This document shows, piece after piece, positions 1 to 8,158 of a stretch of 64,000 bases of DNA. The DNA is from Cryobacterium sp. Y57. GTDB lineage: Bacteria; Actinomycetota; Actinomycetes; Actinomycetales; Microbacteriaceae. Both the position numbers and the translations under genes were made by a program. The notes beneath the pieces are model-generated. The model saw only the letters and a program-made list of their open reading frames with translations, was not told the DNA's origin and did not search any database. The number at the start of each line of letters is the position of its first letter. Position 1 is the first letter of the stretch. The DNA lies in the NCBI RefSeq assembly GCF_002929505.1, contig NZ_PJJL01000070.1:205377-269376 (forward strand). Direction: 5' to 3'.

Positions 1-115
1 GGATCTCACTAATCCTGAGGTGCTTAAAGCTCTACGAAAAGACGCCGACCGCGCCGTCCGCGACGAGCAAACTCGCAGGAACCTGCGACGCCTCCGGGCA
101 GCGATGACGCGCTAA
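1..115 (+). CDS. C-terminal end of an unidentified protein (cut by window edge)
   Basis: An open frame starting at base 2 runs 37 codons to a TAA at 113-115. The readable tail is strongly charged (many Arg, Lys, Asp, Glu) and looks helical, ending in MTR. The start lies outside the window, so the family cannot be named. A strong hairpin with a T-run follows within 15 bp, as expected for the last gene of a transcript. With the small genes to its right and the tRNA fragment at 1352-1387, it probably belongs to an integrated phage or plasmid, which is inference. Confidence 0.5.
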   Translation, partial: DLTNPEVLKALRKDADRAVRDEQTRRNLRRLRAAMTR

Positions 116-129
116 CCACGAGCCACTAG

Positions 130-164
130 GCCCCGCCCCTCTCACGAGGTGGCGGGGCTTTTTT
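130..164 (+). terminator. Rho-independent terminator
   Basis: Eight-base perfect stem GCCCCGCC (130-137) / GGCGGGGC (151-158) with a 13-base loop, followed by six T (159-164). It ends the rightward gene at 1-115. It also lies just past the stop of the leftward 46-residue gene at 172-312, so it may serve as a shared terminator for convergent genes. Confidence 0.8.
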
Positions 165-171
165 GTCGTTC

Positions 172-312
172 TTATTTGTCCTTGAGCTTCGCGTCGATCA
201 TTTCATTGATGACTTTCTCAAGGTCCGTACCAGCGTCGAGAAGTTTGCCATCAACTACATTTTGGTTGAGACCCTTAGCCAGGATGCTCGTTATCTTGCT
301 AGACCAACTCAT
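172..312 (-). CDS. Small hypothetical protein, 46 aa
   Basis: Reading leftward, ATG at 312-310 gives 46 codons to TAA at 174-172. The product begins MSWSSKITSILAKGLN and ends in a Lys/Asp-rich helix (MIDAKLKDK); it contains no long hydrophobic stretch and no motif that I recognise. A ribosome-binding site GAGGGG lies eight bases before the ATG, and a terminator hairpin lies right after the stop. These two signals argue for a real gene although it is short. Its position beside a tRNA fragment suggests a phage or island gene. Function unknown. Confidence 0.5.
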   Translation of the reverse strand: MSWSSKITSILAKGLNQNVVDGKLLDAGTDLEKVINEMIDAKLKDK

Positions 313-875
313 TTGCTATACCCCTCGATTGAGCGTTCCGTAGTTGAGACCTCAGCCACGGCCAAACCCCCATCCAATCAGGATGGGACGGCTAACGAAA
401 GCGATGAGTTGCCCTACCTGCCCCGGCCGGCTCCCAGCGCCCTCACCGCAGGGAATGCCCCGCCCTTCTCACGAGGCGGCGGGGCGTTTCGCCTGTCCGG
501 TACTTCCATGCCGTCGCCGACTGATTCACCGGTTTATGTGTGCAATGGTCGCACTATGCAGGCATCAAGCGCCCATATGCGCGGCGTTACCGTGAAAATG
601 CGCAGATTCTGGCGCCGAGGGTAATCAGCCTCGGACACAGCACAAGCAGCGTTCACACTTTTCTGCGTATTGCATCAAGAATCTCGACATATCTGGACGT
701 TATGTTCGTGACGCCATACGGTTAACACATCACAGGCAACTTGAAAATTCTTGATTCCAGAACCGGCTCCTACTCAGTAGCCGGCGAAAAGGTTCAAGGC
801 ACAGGAACAAGGACGACCGATCATGCACGGCCGATCTCACCACCTGGAACCGGCGCATGACGAAAGGCAACACAC
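313..875. other. Gene-poor stretch with a second copy of the hairpin
   Basis: About 560 bp in which I see no convincing gene. It contains, at 457-485, a second copy of the hairpin found at 130-158: same stem (GCCCCGCC/GGCGGGGC) and nearly the same loop (TTCTCACGAGG), but followed by GTTTCG instead of a T-run. Open frames here lack ribosome-binding sites and have no family signature. Confidence 0.4.
457..485. repeat. Hairpin, near copy of the terminator at 130-158
   Basis: Perfect 8-bp stem 457-464 / 478-485 with a loop almost identical to that of the terminator at 130-158. The downstream T-run is missing, so it is probably a decayed duplicate rather than a working terminator. Confidence 0.5.
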
Positions 876-1067
876 ATGGACTTCACAACCGCCACCGACG
901 CCGACCTCGACGCCGACCGCATCACCATCATCACTGAGCAGGAACGCCGGGCGAAACTGGTCGCCATCCCCGCGGAAGTCGCCAGGCTAACCAAACAGTA
1001 CCGCGAACTTGGCGGCGACCAAGACGAAATAGACGCCGCGATTGCGCCGTTCAAAAAAACCTTCTAA
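876..1067 (+). CDS. Small hypothetical protein, 63 aa
   Basis: ATG at 876 with GAAAGG about nine bases upstream, stop TAA at 1065-1067, then a textbook terminator at 1106-1135. The product is acidic at the start (Asp/Thr-rich) and predicted helical in the middle (RAKLVAIPAEVARLTKQYRE), with no membrane segment. It resembles the small helical tail- or head-associated proteins often seen in actinophages, but I cannot assign it to a family. Ribosome-binding site plus terminator make it a likely stand-alone transcription unit. Confidence 0.55.
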   Translation: MDFTTATDADLDADRITIITEQERRAKLVAIPAEVARLTKQYRELGGDQDEIDAAIAPFKKTF

Positions 1068-1105
1068 TTCCCCTGACAGCTGCACAAACTGACGCTGCGT
1101 GACGA

Positions 1106-1135
1106 AACCCAGTCTCTTCGGAGGCTGGGTTTTTT
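1106..1135 (+). terminator. Rho-independent terminator
   Basis: Stem AACCCAG.CTC / GAG.CTGGGTT with a TTCG tetraloop (1106-1131) running into six T (1130-1135). It ends the 63-residue gene at 876-1067. Confidence 0.85.
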
Positions 1136-1351
1136 CGCCGTCAACGCCGCGGGATCGAAAGGGTTGATCATGCGAGACGGTGGCAGAGGGGGGGGATCGT
1201 GCAGTTCCCAGAATCCGCTACTTATTCGCTACTTTGAGATACGAATCACTCCAAATGGATACTTGTCTCTCCATATGTAATGGCCTTGGACGCCGGTATT
1301 CTCCCGCTTATTACTCATACGTCCCATTCCCTACTGTTCGCACTTCATATC

Positions 1352-1387
1352 AGTGGGTTCCCGGTTCAAGTCCGGGGGGGGGGACCA
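1352..1387 (+). other. tRNA 3'-end fragment, probable attachment-site remnant
   Basis: The sequence contains a good T-arm (stem CCCGG 1360-1364, loop TTCAAGT, stem CCGGG 1372-1376), then seven G and ACCA ending at 1387. The bases before it (ATCAGTGGG) match the 3' side of the anticodon stem plus variable loop of a lysine-type tRNA. The 5' half is missing, so it cannot be a working tRNA. Elements that integrate into tRNA genes leave such 3' fragments at the distal end, so the element would lie to the left (1-1387) and the intact tRNA further left, outside the window. The identity of the tRNA is tentative. Confidence 0.5.
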
Positions 1388-1680
1388 TGAAGGGCCTGAA
1401 GCCCAGTGAAACACCGGGATCTAGTTCATCTGGGTTTATTGCTGATCACCGTAAATCATTGAAATAAACGCTGACTGACCGTGTACTTTGCGTGTACTCA
1501 ACACAGACTAAATGCCCCAGCTACCGCACTGGCAGCTGGGGCATGAACGTGTCCTTCGGCGTTTTCGAGACGGCGCCTGTTGCCATGTTGGATGTCAGGG
1601 CATCACACCGGAGCGCGAGTTCCATCGTCTTTGTGGAGACAGCGCGGATGAGCTTGGCTTCGGATGGAGATGCCGAGAGC
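1388..1680. other. Intergenic DNA with a perfect inverted repeat
   Basis: No gene seen. Two copies of CGTGTACT spaced 11 bp apart (1480-1487 and 1491-1498) could be protein-binding direct repeats. An 11-bp perfect inverted repeat ATGCCCCAGCT...AGCTGGGGCAT spans 1512-1544 (11-base loop) without a T-run on either strand. Both might belong to the recombination region next to the tRNA fragment; this is inference. Confidence 0.35.
1512..1544. repeat. Perfect 11-bp inverted repeat
   Basis: Arms 1512-1522 and 1534-1544 are exact reverse complements (ATGCCCCAGCT). There is no T-run beside it, so it is either an operator-like site or a weak bidirectional terminator. Confidence 0.5.
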
Positions 1681-1831
1681 GGTTTGATTCCGTGCACGAG
1701 TGACCTGGTCGCGATCGAAGGCAACGCGTACTCGGCCGCTGCCGTGCGTATGGCCGGCCGAGAAACCGCCGAGTACACCTTCGTTGTTTGGCGGAGCGTC
1801 GGGGCTGTCGGCCTATACACTGCCCGACTGA
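1681..1831 (+). pseudogene. Decayed C-terminal copy of the lipoprotein gene at 1930-3420
   Basis: This stretch translates to a peptide starting PCTSDLVAIEGNAYS, which matches the last 48 residues of the lipoprotein encoded at 1930-3420 (PCTSDLAAIEGTAYS...). The two DNA stretches (1681-1831 and 3270-3420) share long identical blocks, including the end of the gene up to a TGA. Only the C-terminal end is present here; the rest is missing. It is therefore the remnant of a tandem paralogue lost by deletion, or by insertion of the element on its left. Confidence 0.7.
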
Positions 1832-1929
1832 TCCGGGCGCATCGGAGAATTCGCTCGCCCGCAATGCGGCATAGTTATCGAAGGTCGTGTGTTCGCGATC
1901 GGGGACGATCGACGAACTACGGGGAACCT

Positions 1930-3420
1930 ATGTCACGGCATGTCACGAAAACCGCATTGATCGGCCTGGCTGTCATCACCGCGTTGAGCGGATGCGCCAC
2001 CTCCACTGCAGAACCGAAACCGACCACGGCGGTTGCCGTTACCGACTTCGTAACCCCCATCGAGCCGGCATGGACGATCGATGTCGACCTCGTTGGAAAA
2101 CCGATCTCCCAGAACGGCTACGTCGCATCGTACGTCGCGGCCGCGGACGGCGCACTCAACGTGGTCGCGTGGGATGCTGCTACCGGCGTCGAGGTCTGGC
2201 GAGATGTTGCGGCCGTCGGTGCAACAACCCAGGGCGTCGTGGTCGACCTGGGTGGTCTGAAGTCTGGCGAAAAATCCTTCGTCACCTACCTGAGCCCGAT
2301 CGTGGGCGATGACTCCGGCTGGTCCGAGCTCGTGATCGCGGAAATCGGCTCCGGCGTCTCGACGTCCATCAGCAACAACATGGTCTGGGCGACCCAGCGG
2401 CCAGCTGCCTGCGCCGATGACATCGCCGTGTGCTTCACCGGCTTTCTCGAAGCGGCCGACGACGCCGACAGAGCGAATTTTCGCATCGACCCCAAAGTCG
2501 GCACCATCGTGGCCGACACCGATGTGGTGATGCCTGCTAGAGCCCGCATGCTCAGCGACCGCCTGTTCTCCACCAATGCTCGTTCCCCCGACGGGGTGGA
2601 AGAACTCGGTTACAGCGCTGACGGTGCCGTCGCTTGGCAGCTTCCCTACAGTGACATCTTTGCTGAGGGCTACTCGAGCGACGGCGGCTGGAACTGGGAC
2701 CTGTTCAGATCCGACGAGGTGCTCGTGGGTAGCGGCAGCTACTTCGACCGCGCCAGACTCGACATCGGCGAAAGAGTGATCGATCTGACCCAGACCCAAA
2801 CCGTCGGCCTCGACCCCGCCAGCGGTGACTCCCTGTGGAGCCTCGACGCCACCAGCGACTGCCCGGCGAGCTCTATTGGCCCCGAACTCATCGACGACGT
2901 CCTGCCTCTGTGTCGCTACAATTCTGGCACGATGACCTACGCCCTGCGTGCCGACGGCATCAATTTCGAGACAATCTACGCCGACGTCGACATTGATCTG
3001 CTGGGCATGGACCCACTCTCCGGCGAAGTCGAGTGGACCTTGGCGCTGGGCAGCACCAGCACCGAGTCAGGCGCCAGTGCCATCTTCTTCGAAACCGGGT
3101 CCGTGATCCGGGCGGTCAACGTGGCCGGCGCGGTCAGCCTGGTCAATGCGCTGACGGGCGACGTCACCGATCTGCCCGACGGCGCAATCTTTGCCTGTGG
3201 CCAGCACCGCGACGGATTCGAGGCCTTGCAGCATAGCAGCGGAGACGTGGTTGCGTATGGCGCCGGGCACGATGGATTCCCGTGCACGAGTGACCTCGCC
3301 GCGATCGAAGGCACCGCCTACTCGCCCGGCGCCCTGCGCATGGGCGGTCTGGAGACTGGCGAGAACACCTTCGTCATCGGTGGAGCGTCGGGGTTGTCGT
3401 CTTACACGCTGCTGGACTGA
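1930..3420 (+). CDS. Secreted lipoprotein with a PQQ-type beta-propeller
   Basis: A 496-residue protein. The frame is open further upstream, but I chose ATG 1930 because it directly precedes a classic lipoprotein signal: MSRHVTK, a hydrophobic core, then the lipobox LSGC with Cys22. After a Thr/Pro-rich linker the chain contains repeated blocks of the type GLDPASGDSLWSLDA (about residues 290-305) and GMDPLSGEVEWTLAL (about 358-372), typical of PQQ-like/BamB-like propeller blades. It is expected on the outer face of the membrane, perhaps as a scaffold; no enzyme activity can be read from it. A decayed copy of its C-terminus lies just upstream (1681-1831). The next gene also encodes a lipoprotein. 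Confidence 0.75.
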   Translation: MSRHVTKTALIGLAVITALSGCATSTAEPKPTTAVAVTDFVTPIEPAWTIDVDLVGKPISQNGYVASYVAAADGALNVVAWDAATGVEVWRDVAAVGATTQGVVVDLGGLKSGEKSFVTYLSPIVGDDSGWSELVIAEIGSGVSTSISNNMVWATQRPAACADDIAVCFTGFLEAADDADRANFRIDPKVGTIVADTDVVMPARARMLSDRLFSTNARSPDGVEELGYSADGAVAWQLPYSDIFAEGYSSDGGWNWDLFRSDEVLVGSGSYFDRARLDIGERVIDLTQTQTVGLDPASGDSLWSLDATSDCPASSIGPELIDDVLPLCRYNSGTMTYALRADGINFETIYADVDIDLLGMDPLSGEVEWTLALGSTSTESGASAIFFETGSVIRAVNVAGAVSLVNALTGDVTDLPDGAIFACGQHRDGFEALQHSSGDVVAYGAGHDGFPCTSDLAAIEGTAYSPGALRMGGLETGENTFVIGGASGLSSYTLLD

Positions 3421-3569
3421 ACCTGAGGTCGCGCCCGCCTCATCCGCTCACCGAGACGTGAGTCAAAGAGCGGCCGGCCGGCTCGGAAGATTCGATAGTG
3501 AATGTGACGGATTCTCAGTCCGTCGTGGATAGTGGAGACTACGAGGTAGACCAATATCGACGTTATCTA

Positions 3570-4439
3570 ATGGGGCAGACGATTATTTTCAAGGATTCAA
3601 CATATTCGCTCATCGGCCTCAGTCTTGCGGGCATGATGGCGCTCGGGCTTACAGGCTGCGCAGCCGCGCTTACGGGCGAATCGGCCGCTGAACCAACCAT
3701 TATTTCGCCCAGTGAAGCGACAGTGAAAATCGGCTGCTCAATGGCAAACCCCGGTGACTACGGAGACGTGATACCCCTCGAGGACGTCACCGACGAATAC
3801 GGTGCCTACTGTCACACCACCATTGACCCCGACTCAGACGCGCTCGTCTACGACGCGTCTAAGGTCGATCTGTCTTCTCTGGTTGAATTCGGCTTCACAG
3901 GAGAAGACGCGGCAAATGCCCAACAGAACGCAGTGAGATTTGTTGCGGAAGAAGCTCTCGATTCTCCGATATTGGATAGTAAAGACCCCGAGGCGTTGAA
4001 CACTTGGGTTGAGGCCAACAAGAGCCTATTTTCTGGTGATTGGGACGTAGCTGCGACTTCCGGCGTTGTTTACAACGGCTCGCTTCCCGTTCTTATTCGT
4101 GATGGCGGTCCGCGGGCAGAAGAGATCACTGTTGCCGTGAAGGAGATCTTTGCGAAAGAAAGCACACTCACCCCGGGATACGGGATTCTGGTCGTCAAGA
4201 CCGAGAATGTTGCGAAATACCGAATGTCTGATGAGGCCGCGACGGAATACATGATGTCAGAAGACGAGTCTATAACTCGAGAGGCACTACACGCTAAAAG
4301 CCCAGATCTTGTCGAGGGGGTGGAGAACATTCTTATCGTGGTGGCAAATTGTGGCTTTGGTTACGACGGCAAAGGCAAAATTAGCGGAAATTCCTACATG
4401 TATAGTCAGGCCCCCGTTACTCTCAACAACAACGGATAA
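3570..4439 (+). CDS. Hypothetical lipoprotein, 289 aa
   Basis: Starting at ATG 3570 the protein has a signal peptide ending in the lipobox LTGC (Cys30), followed by an acidic, soluble domain of about 255 residues with no membrane segment. An in-frame GTG at 3498 has a better ribosome-binding site (GGAAG, about eight bases upstream), but would place 24 charged residues before the signal peptide, so the start is uncertain. I recognise no family. Base composition is visibly more AT-rich than in the metabolic genes further right, hinting at foreign origin or relaxed selection. It follows another lipoprotein on the same strand with a 149-bp gap. Confidence 0.65.
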   Translation: MGQTIIFKDSTYSLIGLSLAGMMALGLTGCAAALTGESAAEPTIISPSEATVKIGCSMANPGDYGDVIPLEDVTDEYGAYCHTTIDPDSDALVYDASKVDLSSLVEFGFTGEDAANAQQNAVRFVAEEALDSPILDSKDPEALNTWVEANKSLFSGDWDVAATSGVVYNGSLPVLIRDGGPRAEEITVAVKEIFAKESTLTPGYGILVVKTENVAKYRMSDEAATEYMMSEDESITREALHAKSPDLVEGVENILIVVANCGFGYDGKGKISGNSYMYSQAPVTLNNNG

Positions 4440-4846
4440 CGGGACGCAATCAGGCGCGAGTTAGGGCGTCCAGGCCGGCGAGGGGCACGAGGCCTCCAGC
4501 CTGGCCACCAGCATCGGTCAATCGTGCCAGTCTGATGTCGTTGCGCCCGCCGCGGGTCGAGGAGCTGGTACAGTTTACGACGGGTTCTCGACCCACAGGA
4601 GTACCGGTGGGGTCGCACATCGATATCGTCGTGGCTCTGAAATTAGAAAGGCACCGCCGGTGCCCGGCACTCATACGAATGCGCAGACTATGACGTCGAG
4701 AAGCCGAGCCCGCTTCCTACGGCGTTAGCGGGCAACATGTAGCGTGAGCGACGCTGGGCGGAGAATGGTCGCGAGCCGAGCCTGCCGTTCTTCGGTGAAC
4801 GGTGGCGCTGTCGCAAGGTTGCGTGCTACCCACGCGGCCGTGGTCG
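4440..4846. other. Gene-poor stretch, possible gene remnant on the minus strand
   Basis: No intact gene. On the minus strand 4450-4674 encodes a peptide ending with a segment (GGRNDIRLARLTDAGGQAGG) that reads like real protein rather than noise, but the frame has no ribosome-binding site and I cannot name a family. It may be the tail of a lost gene. Confidence 0.3.
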
Positions 4847-4904
4847 TGTTAACGCCAACTGAAAACAGGGCCAGAAGTGACCTTGTTTTCAGTCGGCGTT
4901 AACA
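4847..4904. mobile_element. 58-bp MITE-like palindromic element
   Basis: Two 21-bp arms (4847-4867 and 4884-4904) are inverted repeats with one mismatch. They start with TG and end with CA: left arm TGTTAACGCCAACTGAAAAC, right arm its complement. Only 16 bp separates them. This resembles the two ends of an insertion sequence with TG...CA termini (IS21-like style) brought together by internal deletion. There is no obvious target-site duplication and no transposase. Confidence 0.5.
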
Positions 4905-5143
4905 ACTGTTCGTCATCCGTCGGGTGCTTTACCTATGAAGGCCGTAACCACACCTATTCAACAGGCCCAGCGCCACCGTTGCACAGATATCGGTGGCCGC
5001 TCGTTGCTTCATCAGGATTGGCGGGACTATCGTTTCAGCTAGCCAGCGTTGTCCTCGGCTTCATGCTCTACGCAGTGGCTATGACTTTCTGGGGCTGCTC
5101 GTTGCTCGGTACGGCAACACCAACAGGAGTGAGCCTCGTATGA
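4877..5143 (+). CDS. Possible small membrane protein upstream of the 59-aa gene
   Basis: Open frame whose last 50 residues are hydrophobic (LVASSGLAGLSFQLASVVLG, then LYAVAMTFWGCSLLG), i.e. one or two membrane helices. Its TGA overlaps the ATG of the next gene (ATGA at 5140-5143), as in translationally coupled pairs. The GTG at 4877 lies inside the palindromic element and has no clear ribosome-binding site, so the true start may be internal. The downstream gene has its own AGGAG. Weak candidate. Confidence 0.25.
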   Translation: MTLFSVGVNNCSSSVGCFTYEGRNHTYSTGPAPPLHRYRWPLVASSGLAGLSFQLASVVLGFMLYAVAMTFWGCSLLGTATPTGVSLV

Positions 5144-5319
5144 GCAATCGCACAGATGCTCCGTTATCGCTCACGATTTTCGGGCTCTTCTTCATTGGCC
5201 TCGGAGTGTGGACTGCCCTGTCAGGCAGCAACATCTGGCTAGCGGCTGGATACGCCGGCCTGGGTATCACTCAGGCGGTCTGCTTCGAGCGTCGTTACCT
5301 TCGAAAACGACGAGTATAA
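5140..5319 (+). CDS. Small two-helix membrane protein, 59 aa
   Basis: ATG 5140 with AGGAG about ten bases upstream. Product: short polar N-terminus (MSNRTDAPLS), membrane helix of about 20 residues (LTIFGLFFIGLGVWTAL), short loop, second hydrophobic segment (NIWLAAGYAGLGITQAV) and a basic tail RRYLRKRRV, which places the C-terminus in the cytoplasm. I recognise no family. The start overlaps the stop of the weak frame upstream. The convergent terC gene ends about 200 bp downstream. Confidence 0.6.
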   Translation: MSNRTDAPLSLTIFGLFFIGLGVWTALSGSNIWLAAGYAGLGITQAVCFERRYLRKRRV

Positions 5320-5519
5320 AAGTGAACTTCGCCGCGTCCTCCACGGTTTACGCGAGCCAGCGGCCTGGGTCGGCGTTTCTTTGCCGCATTTGATGCGAAC
5401 GACACGACTGGGTGCGCGGCCCTCTTCATCCCGCGGCTGGTTGACGCCACGCTCGCATCGACGCCGGGGAAGCGCACAGCGAATCCCTGAACGACAGTGA
5501 CCGGAACCGTGATGCTCGA

Positions 5520-6719
5520 CTATTCGCGCGCTGCGCGCCGCACCGACGCGTCATGTTCGGTGTGTGCGGCATGGAGAAGTTCCATCAGTCCAGCCTTGTC
5601 TTTGGCCAACGTCTGATATTTGGGCCGGAGTGCGCGGAGGGATTCTTCCTCCCGGGTCAGGGCCGCGTACACGCGGATGCGTTCGGTGTGGTCCTCGGTG
5701 TAGTCGAGGTCCAAATAGTTGATTGCGTGGCGTCGGGCGTTGGCGATAATGGTCTGCGCCCGGCCGGCCGGGCTGAGCAGAGACGCGAGCACCGTGACCA
5801 CGAGCACACCGATGATGACGGTCAATGAGAGAGCTGTACTGATTTCGAATACCGGTACCGGTTCACCGCCGTTGATGAAAGGCAGGTTGTTCTCGTGCAG
5901 GGCGTGGAGGATGAGCTTCACGCCGATGAAGGCGAGGATGGACGCAAGACCGAAGGAGAGGTAGATCAGTCGGTCCAGCAGGCCGTCGAGCAGGAAGTAC
6001 AGCTGTCGGAGCCCGAGGAGCGAGAACGCGGTGGCGGTGAACACGATGTAGACGTTCTGCGTCAGGCCGAAGATGGCGGGGATCGAATCGAGAGCGAACA
6101 ATAGATCGGTACCAGCGATTGCGACCATGACGAGCAGCATCGGGGTCAGCGCTCGCTTGCCCTCGTGCACGGTGAAGAGTTTGTCTCCGTCGTAGTCCGG
6201 ACTGGTGTGAAAGATTTTGCGTGCGATTCGCACCATGAAGTTTTCAGATGATCGGGACTCTGAACTCTCCGGTTTGAGCATGTTGCCCGCAGTCATCAAC
6301 AGGATGATGCCGAAGAAATAGAACACCCAGGCGAATGAATTGATCAGCGCTGCGCCCAGGAAGATGAATCCGGTACGGGCGATGAGCGAGAAGGTGATGC
6401 CGAACAGCAAAACCTTTTGTTGGTCTTCGCGCGGGACTCGGAAACTCGTCATGATGATGAGAAAGACAAAGAGATTGTCGACCGACAGCGCTTTTTCGGT
6501 GATGTAGCCAGCGAAATACTCCGCACCCGGGGTGGCACCGCCCACGATGAGAACGCCCAGCCCGAAGAGGATGGCAATTCCCACGTAAAGCGAGGACCAG
6601 ATCGCTGCTTCCTTCAAAGTCGGCGCATGCGCCTTGCGTACGTGAAAGACGTAGTCGAAAGCAAGGAGCGCGATGATAGCCGCGACGGTCAAGATCCAAG
6701 CGAGGGGCGAAACATCCAT
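5520..6719 (-). CDS. TerC/Alx-family membrane protein (probable Mn exporter)
   Basis: 399-residue polytopic membrane protein, usual length for the Alx/TerC branch. Family marks: SVDNLFVFLI at residues 79-88 and FALDSIPA with Asp211, the acidic membrane residues thought to bind metal; about nine hydrophobic segments. Relatives export Mn2+ or protect secreted proteins from excess Mn, and some give tellurite resistance. A soluble helical tail of about 75 residues (LDYTEDHTERIRVYAALTRE...) follows the last helix. Start ATG 6719, preceded by GAAAG about eight bases upstream. It is transcribed alone, divergent from the crotonase at 6966. I looked for a Mn riboswitch (yybP-ykoY) upstream and did not see one. 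Confidence 0.85.
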   Translation of the reverse strand: MDVSPLAWILTVAAIIALLAFDYVFHVRKAHAPTLKEAAIWSSLYVGIAILFGLGVLIVGGATPGAEYFAGYITEKALSVDNLFVFLIIMTSFRVPREDQQKVLLFGITFSLIARTGFIFLGAALINSFAWVFYFFGIILLMTAGNMLKPESSESRSSENFMVRIARKIFHTSPDYDGDKLFTVHEGKRALTPMLLVMVAIAGTDLLFALDSIPAIFGLTQNVYIVFTATAFSLLGLRQLYFLLDGLLDRLIYLSFGLASILAFIGVKLILHALHENNLPFINGGEPVPVFEISTALSLTVIIGVLVVTVLASLLSPAGRAQTIIANARRHAINYLDLDYTEDHTERIRVYAALTREEESLRALRPKYQTLAKDKAGLMELLHAAHTEHDASVRRAARE

Positions 6720-6965
6720 TTTTGCTGCTTTCAGTCAATGACGGGCCGCATTCGGACGTCCAGGGAAGAAGTTCTCTTCTCCAACGGTGGTACCGAGACT
6801 ACGTGAGCCGGTCGCTCGGGGCGACAGTTTGCTTACTGGTTGTTCTTATACCAAAGAACGGATGCCGGCATCAGTTTCTCGAATGCTTGCGGATCAGAAA
6901 ATTCACGTCGATAGACTGGCTCACGTTCACCCCTACTCAACCGCATCGACGCGGAAAGGTCTTCT

Positions 6966-8147
6966 ATGCCCCGCACGGATTCGATCGACAGCATCTCGGG
7001 CGAGAGCACGAGAGTAGAGCCGAGTGTTGGCGCCGCAGCACCTGCAGCCGCACCGCTTAATTGCGACGGAGACGTGCTGCTGCAGCGCGATGGATCGCTC
7101 GCCCACATCATCCTGAACCGGCCGCAGGCGCTCAACGCGCTGACGCACGGCATGATCCGCGCTATCGCCACAGCCCTCACGGAGTGGGCCGACGATCCCG
7201 CCGTACACACCGTTCTGCTGACCGGAAGCGGAGATCGTGCCCTCTGTGCCGGCGGTGACATCGTCTCGATCTACCGTGACGCCCGCACCGCTTTCGGCGG
7301 TGACCCCGACGAGAACGCTCGATTCTGGGCAGATGAATACACGCTCAACGCGCAGATCAAGCGCTACCCCAAACCATTCGTCGCCCTGATGGACCGCATC
7401 GTGCTCGGCGGGGGAGTCGGGCTCTCCGGTCACGCCTCCTTCCGCGTCGTGACCGAACGCACCCGACTCGGTATGCCCGAGACCACTATCGGCTTCGTGC
7501 CCGACGTCGGCGGAAGCTACCTTTACTCGCGTATACCCGGTGAACTCGGCACCCACCTCGCCCTCACCGCCGCGACCATGACCGGCGCCGATGCGATCGC
7601 GCTTGGCCTCGCCGACAGCTTCGTCGACTCGGCCCGGCTCGATGGTCTGGCCGACGCCCTCAAACGGATGCCCGCTGCCGACGCCATCGCCGAGCACGCC
7701 GCGACGATCGTCCCCCCGGGGCCGCTCCTGACCGAGAGGCCCTGGATCGACGAGTGCTACGCCGGTGACGACCTGCCCGTGATCATCGACCGGTTGCAGA
7801 AATCATCCATTCCGGCTGCCCGCGCAGCAGCTACCGCGATTCTGGCCAAGTCGCCGACCGCCGTCACGGTCACTCTGGAGTCGCTCCGCCGCGCGCGGAA
7901 CCTCGGCACCCTCGAAGAGGTGCTCGAACAGGAATACCGGGTGTCCCTGCGCATGGTGGCCGGGCACGACGTGATCGAGGGGATCCGTGCGCAGGTCATC
8001 GACAAGGACCGCACGCCCCGGTGGCAGCCGAGCACCCTGGACGCTGTCAGTGACAGTGACGTGCACGCGCACTTCGCGCCGCTAGGCGACCGCGAACTGC
8101 GTTTGCCGCGCCCACGCGACTGCGAATCCACACCGACCACCGAATGA
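6966..8147 (+). CDS. 3-hydroxyisobutyryl-CoA hydrolase (crotonase family)
   Basis: 393 residues, ATG 6966 with GGAAAGG eight bases upstream. Crotonase fold with hydrolase-type features: oxyanion motif LCAGGDI (93-99), GGGVGLSGH (148-156), and the catalytic pair in [12 protein letters not shown] (Glu172, Asp180), plus a C-terminal part ending in [10 protein letters not shown], typical of HIBYL-CoA hydrolases. It would cleave 3-hydroxyisobutyryl-CoA during valine catabolism in the cytosol. About 35 N-terminal residues are a low-complexity extension. The usual DG before the GGG loop reads DR here (Arg144). Its stop overlaps the next crotonase region (ATGA at 8144-8147), so the two form an operon. 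Confidence 0.85.
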   Translation: MPRTDSIDSISGESTRVEPSVGAAAPAAAPLNCDGDVLLQRDGSLAHIILNRPQALNALTHGMIRAIATALTEWADDPAVHTVLLTGSGDRALCAGGDIVSIYRDARTAFGGDPDENARFWADEYTLNAQIKRYPKPFVALMDRIVLGGGVGLSGHASFRVVTERTRLGMPETTIGFVPDVGGSYLYSRIPGELGTHLALTAATMTGADAIALGLADSFVDSARLDGLADALKRMPAADAIAEHAATIVPPGPLLTERPWIDECYAGDDLPVIIDRLQKSSIPAARAAATAILAKSPTAVTVTLESLRRARNLGTLEEVLEQEYRVSLRMVAGHDVIEGIRAQVIDKDRTPRWQPSTLDAVSDSDVHAHFAPLGDRELRLPRPRDCESTPTTE

Positions 8148-8158
8148 AAGGCCACCAC

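Noticed and set aside
163..624. 153-codon plus-strand frame
   Set aside because: It is antisense to the 46-residue gene, which has a ribosome-binding site, and runs through a hairpin; no signals of its own.
1300..1387. Complete tRNA gene
   Set aside because: T-arm and acceptor 3' strand are present, but no matching 5' acceptor, D-arm or anticodon arm; only a fragment.
6720..6965. Mn-sensing yybP-ykoY riboswitch upstream of the TerC gene
   Set aside because: I looked for the conserved core on the minus strand; only a CGTCA and a short hairpin are present, which is not enough.
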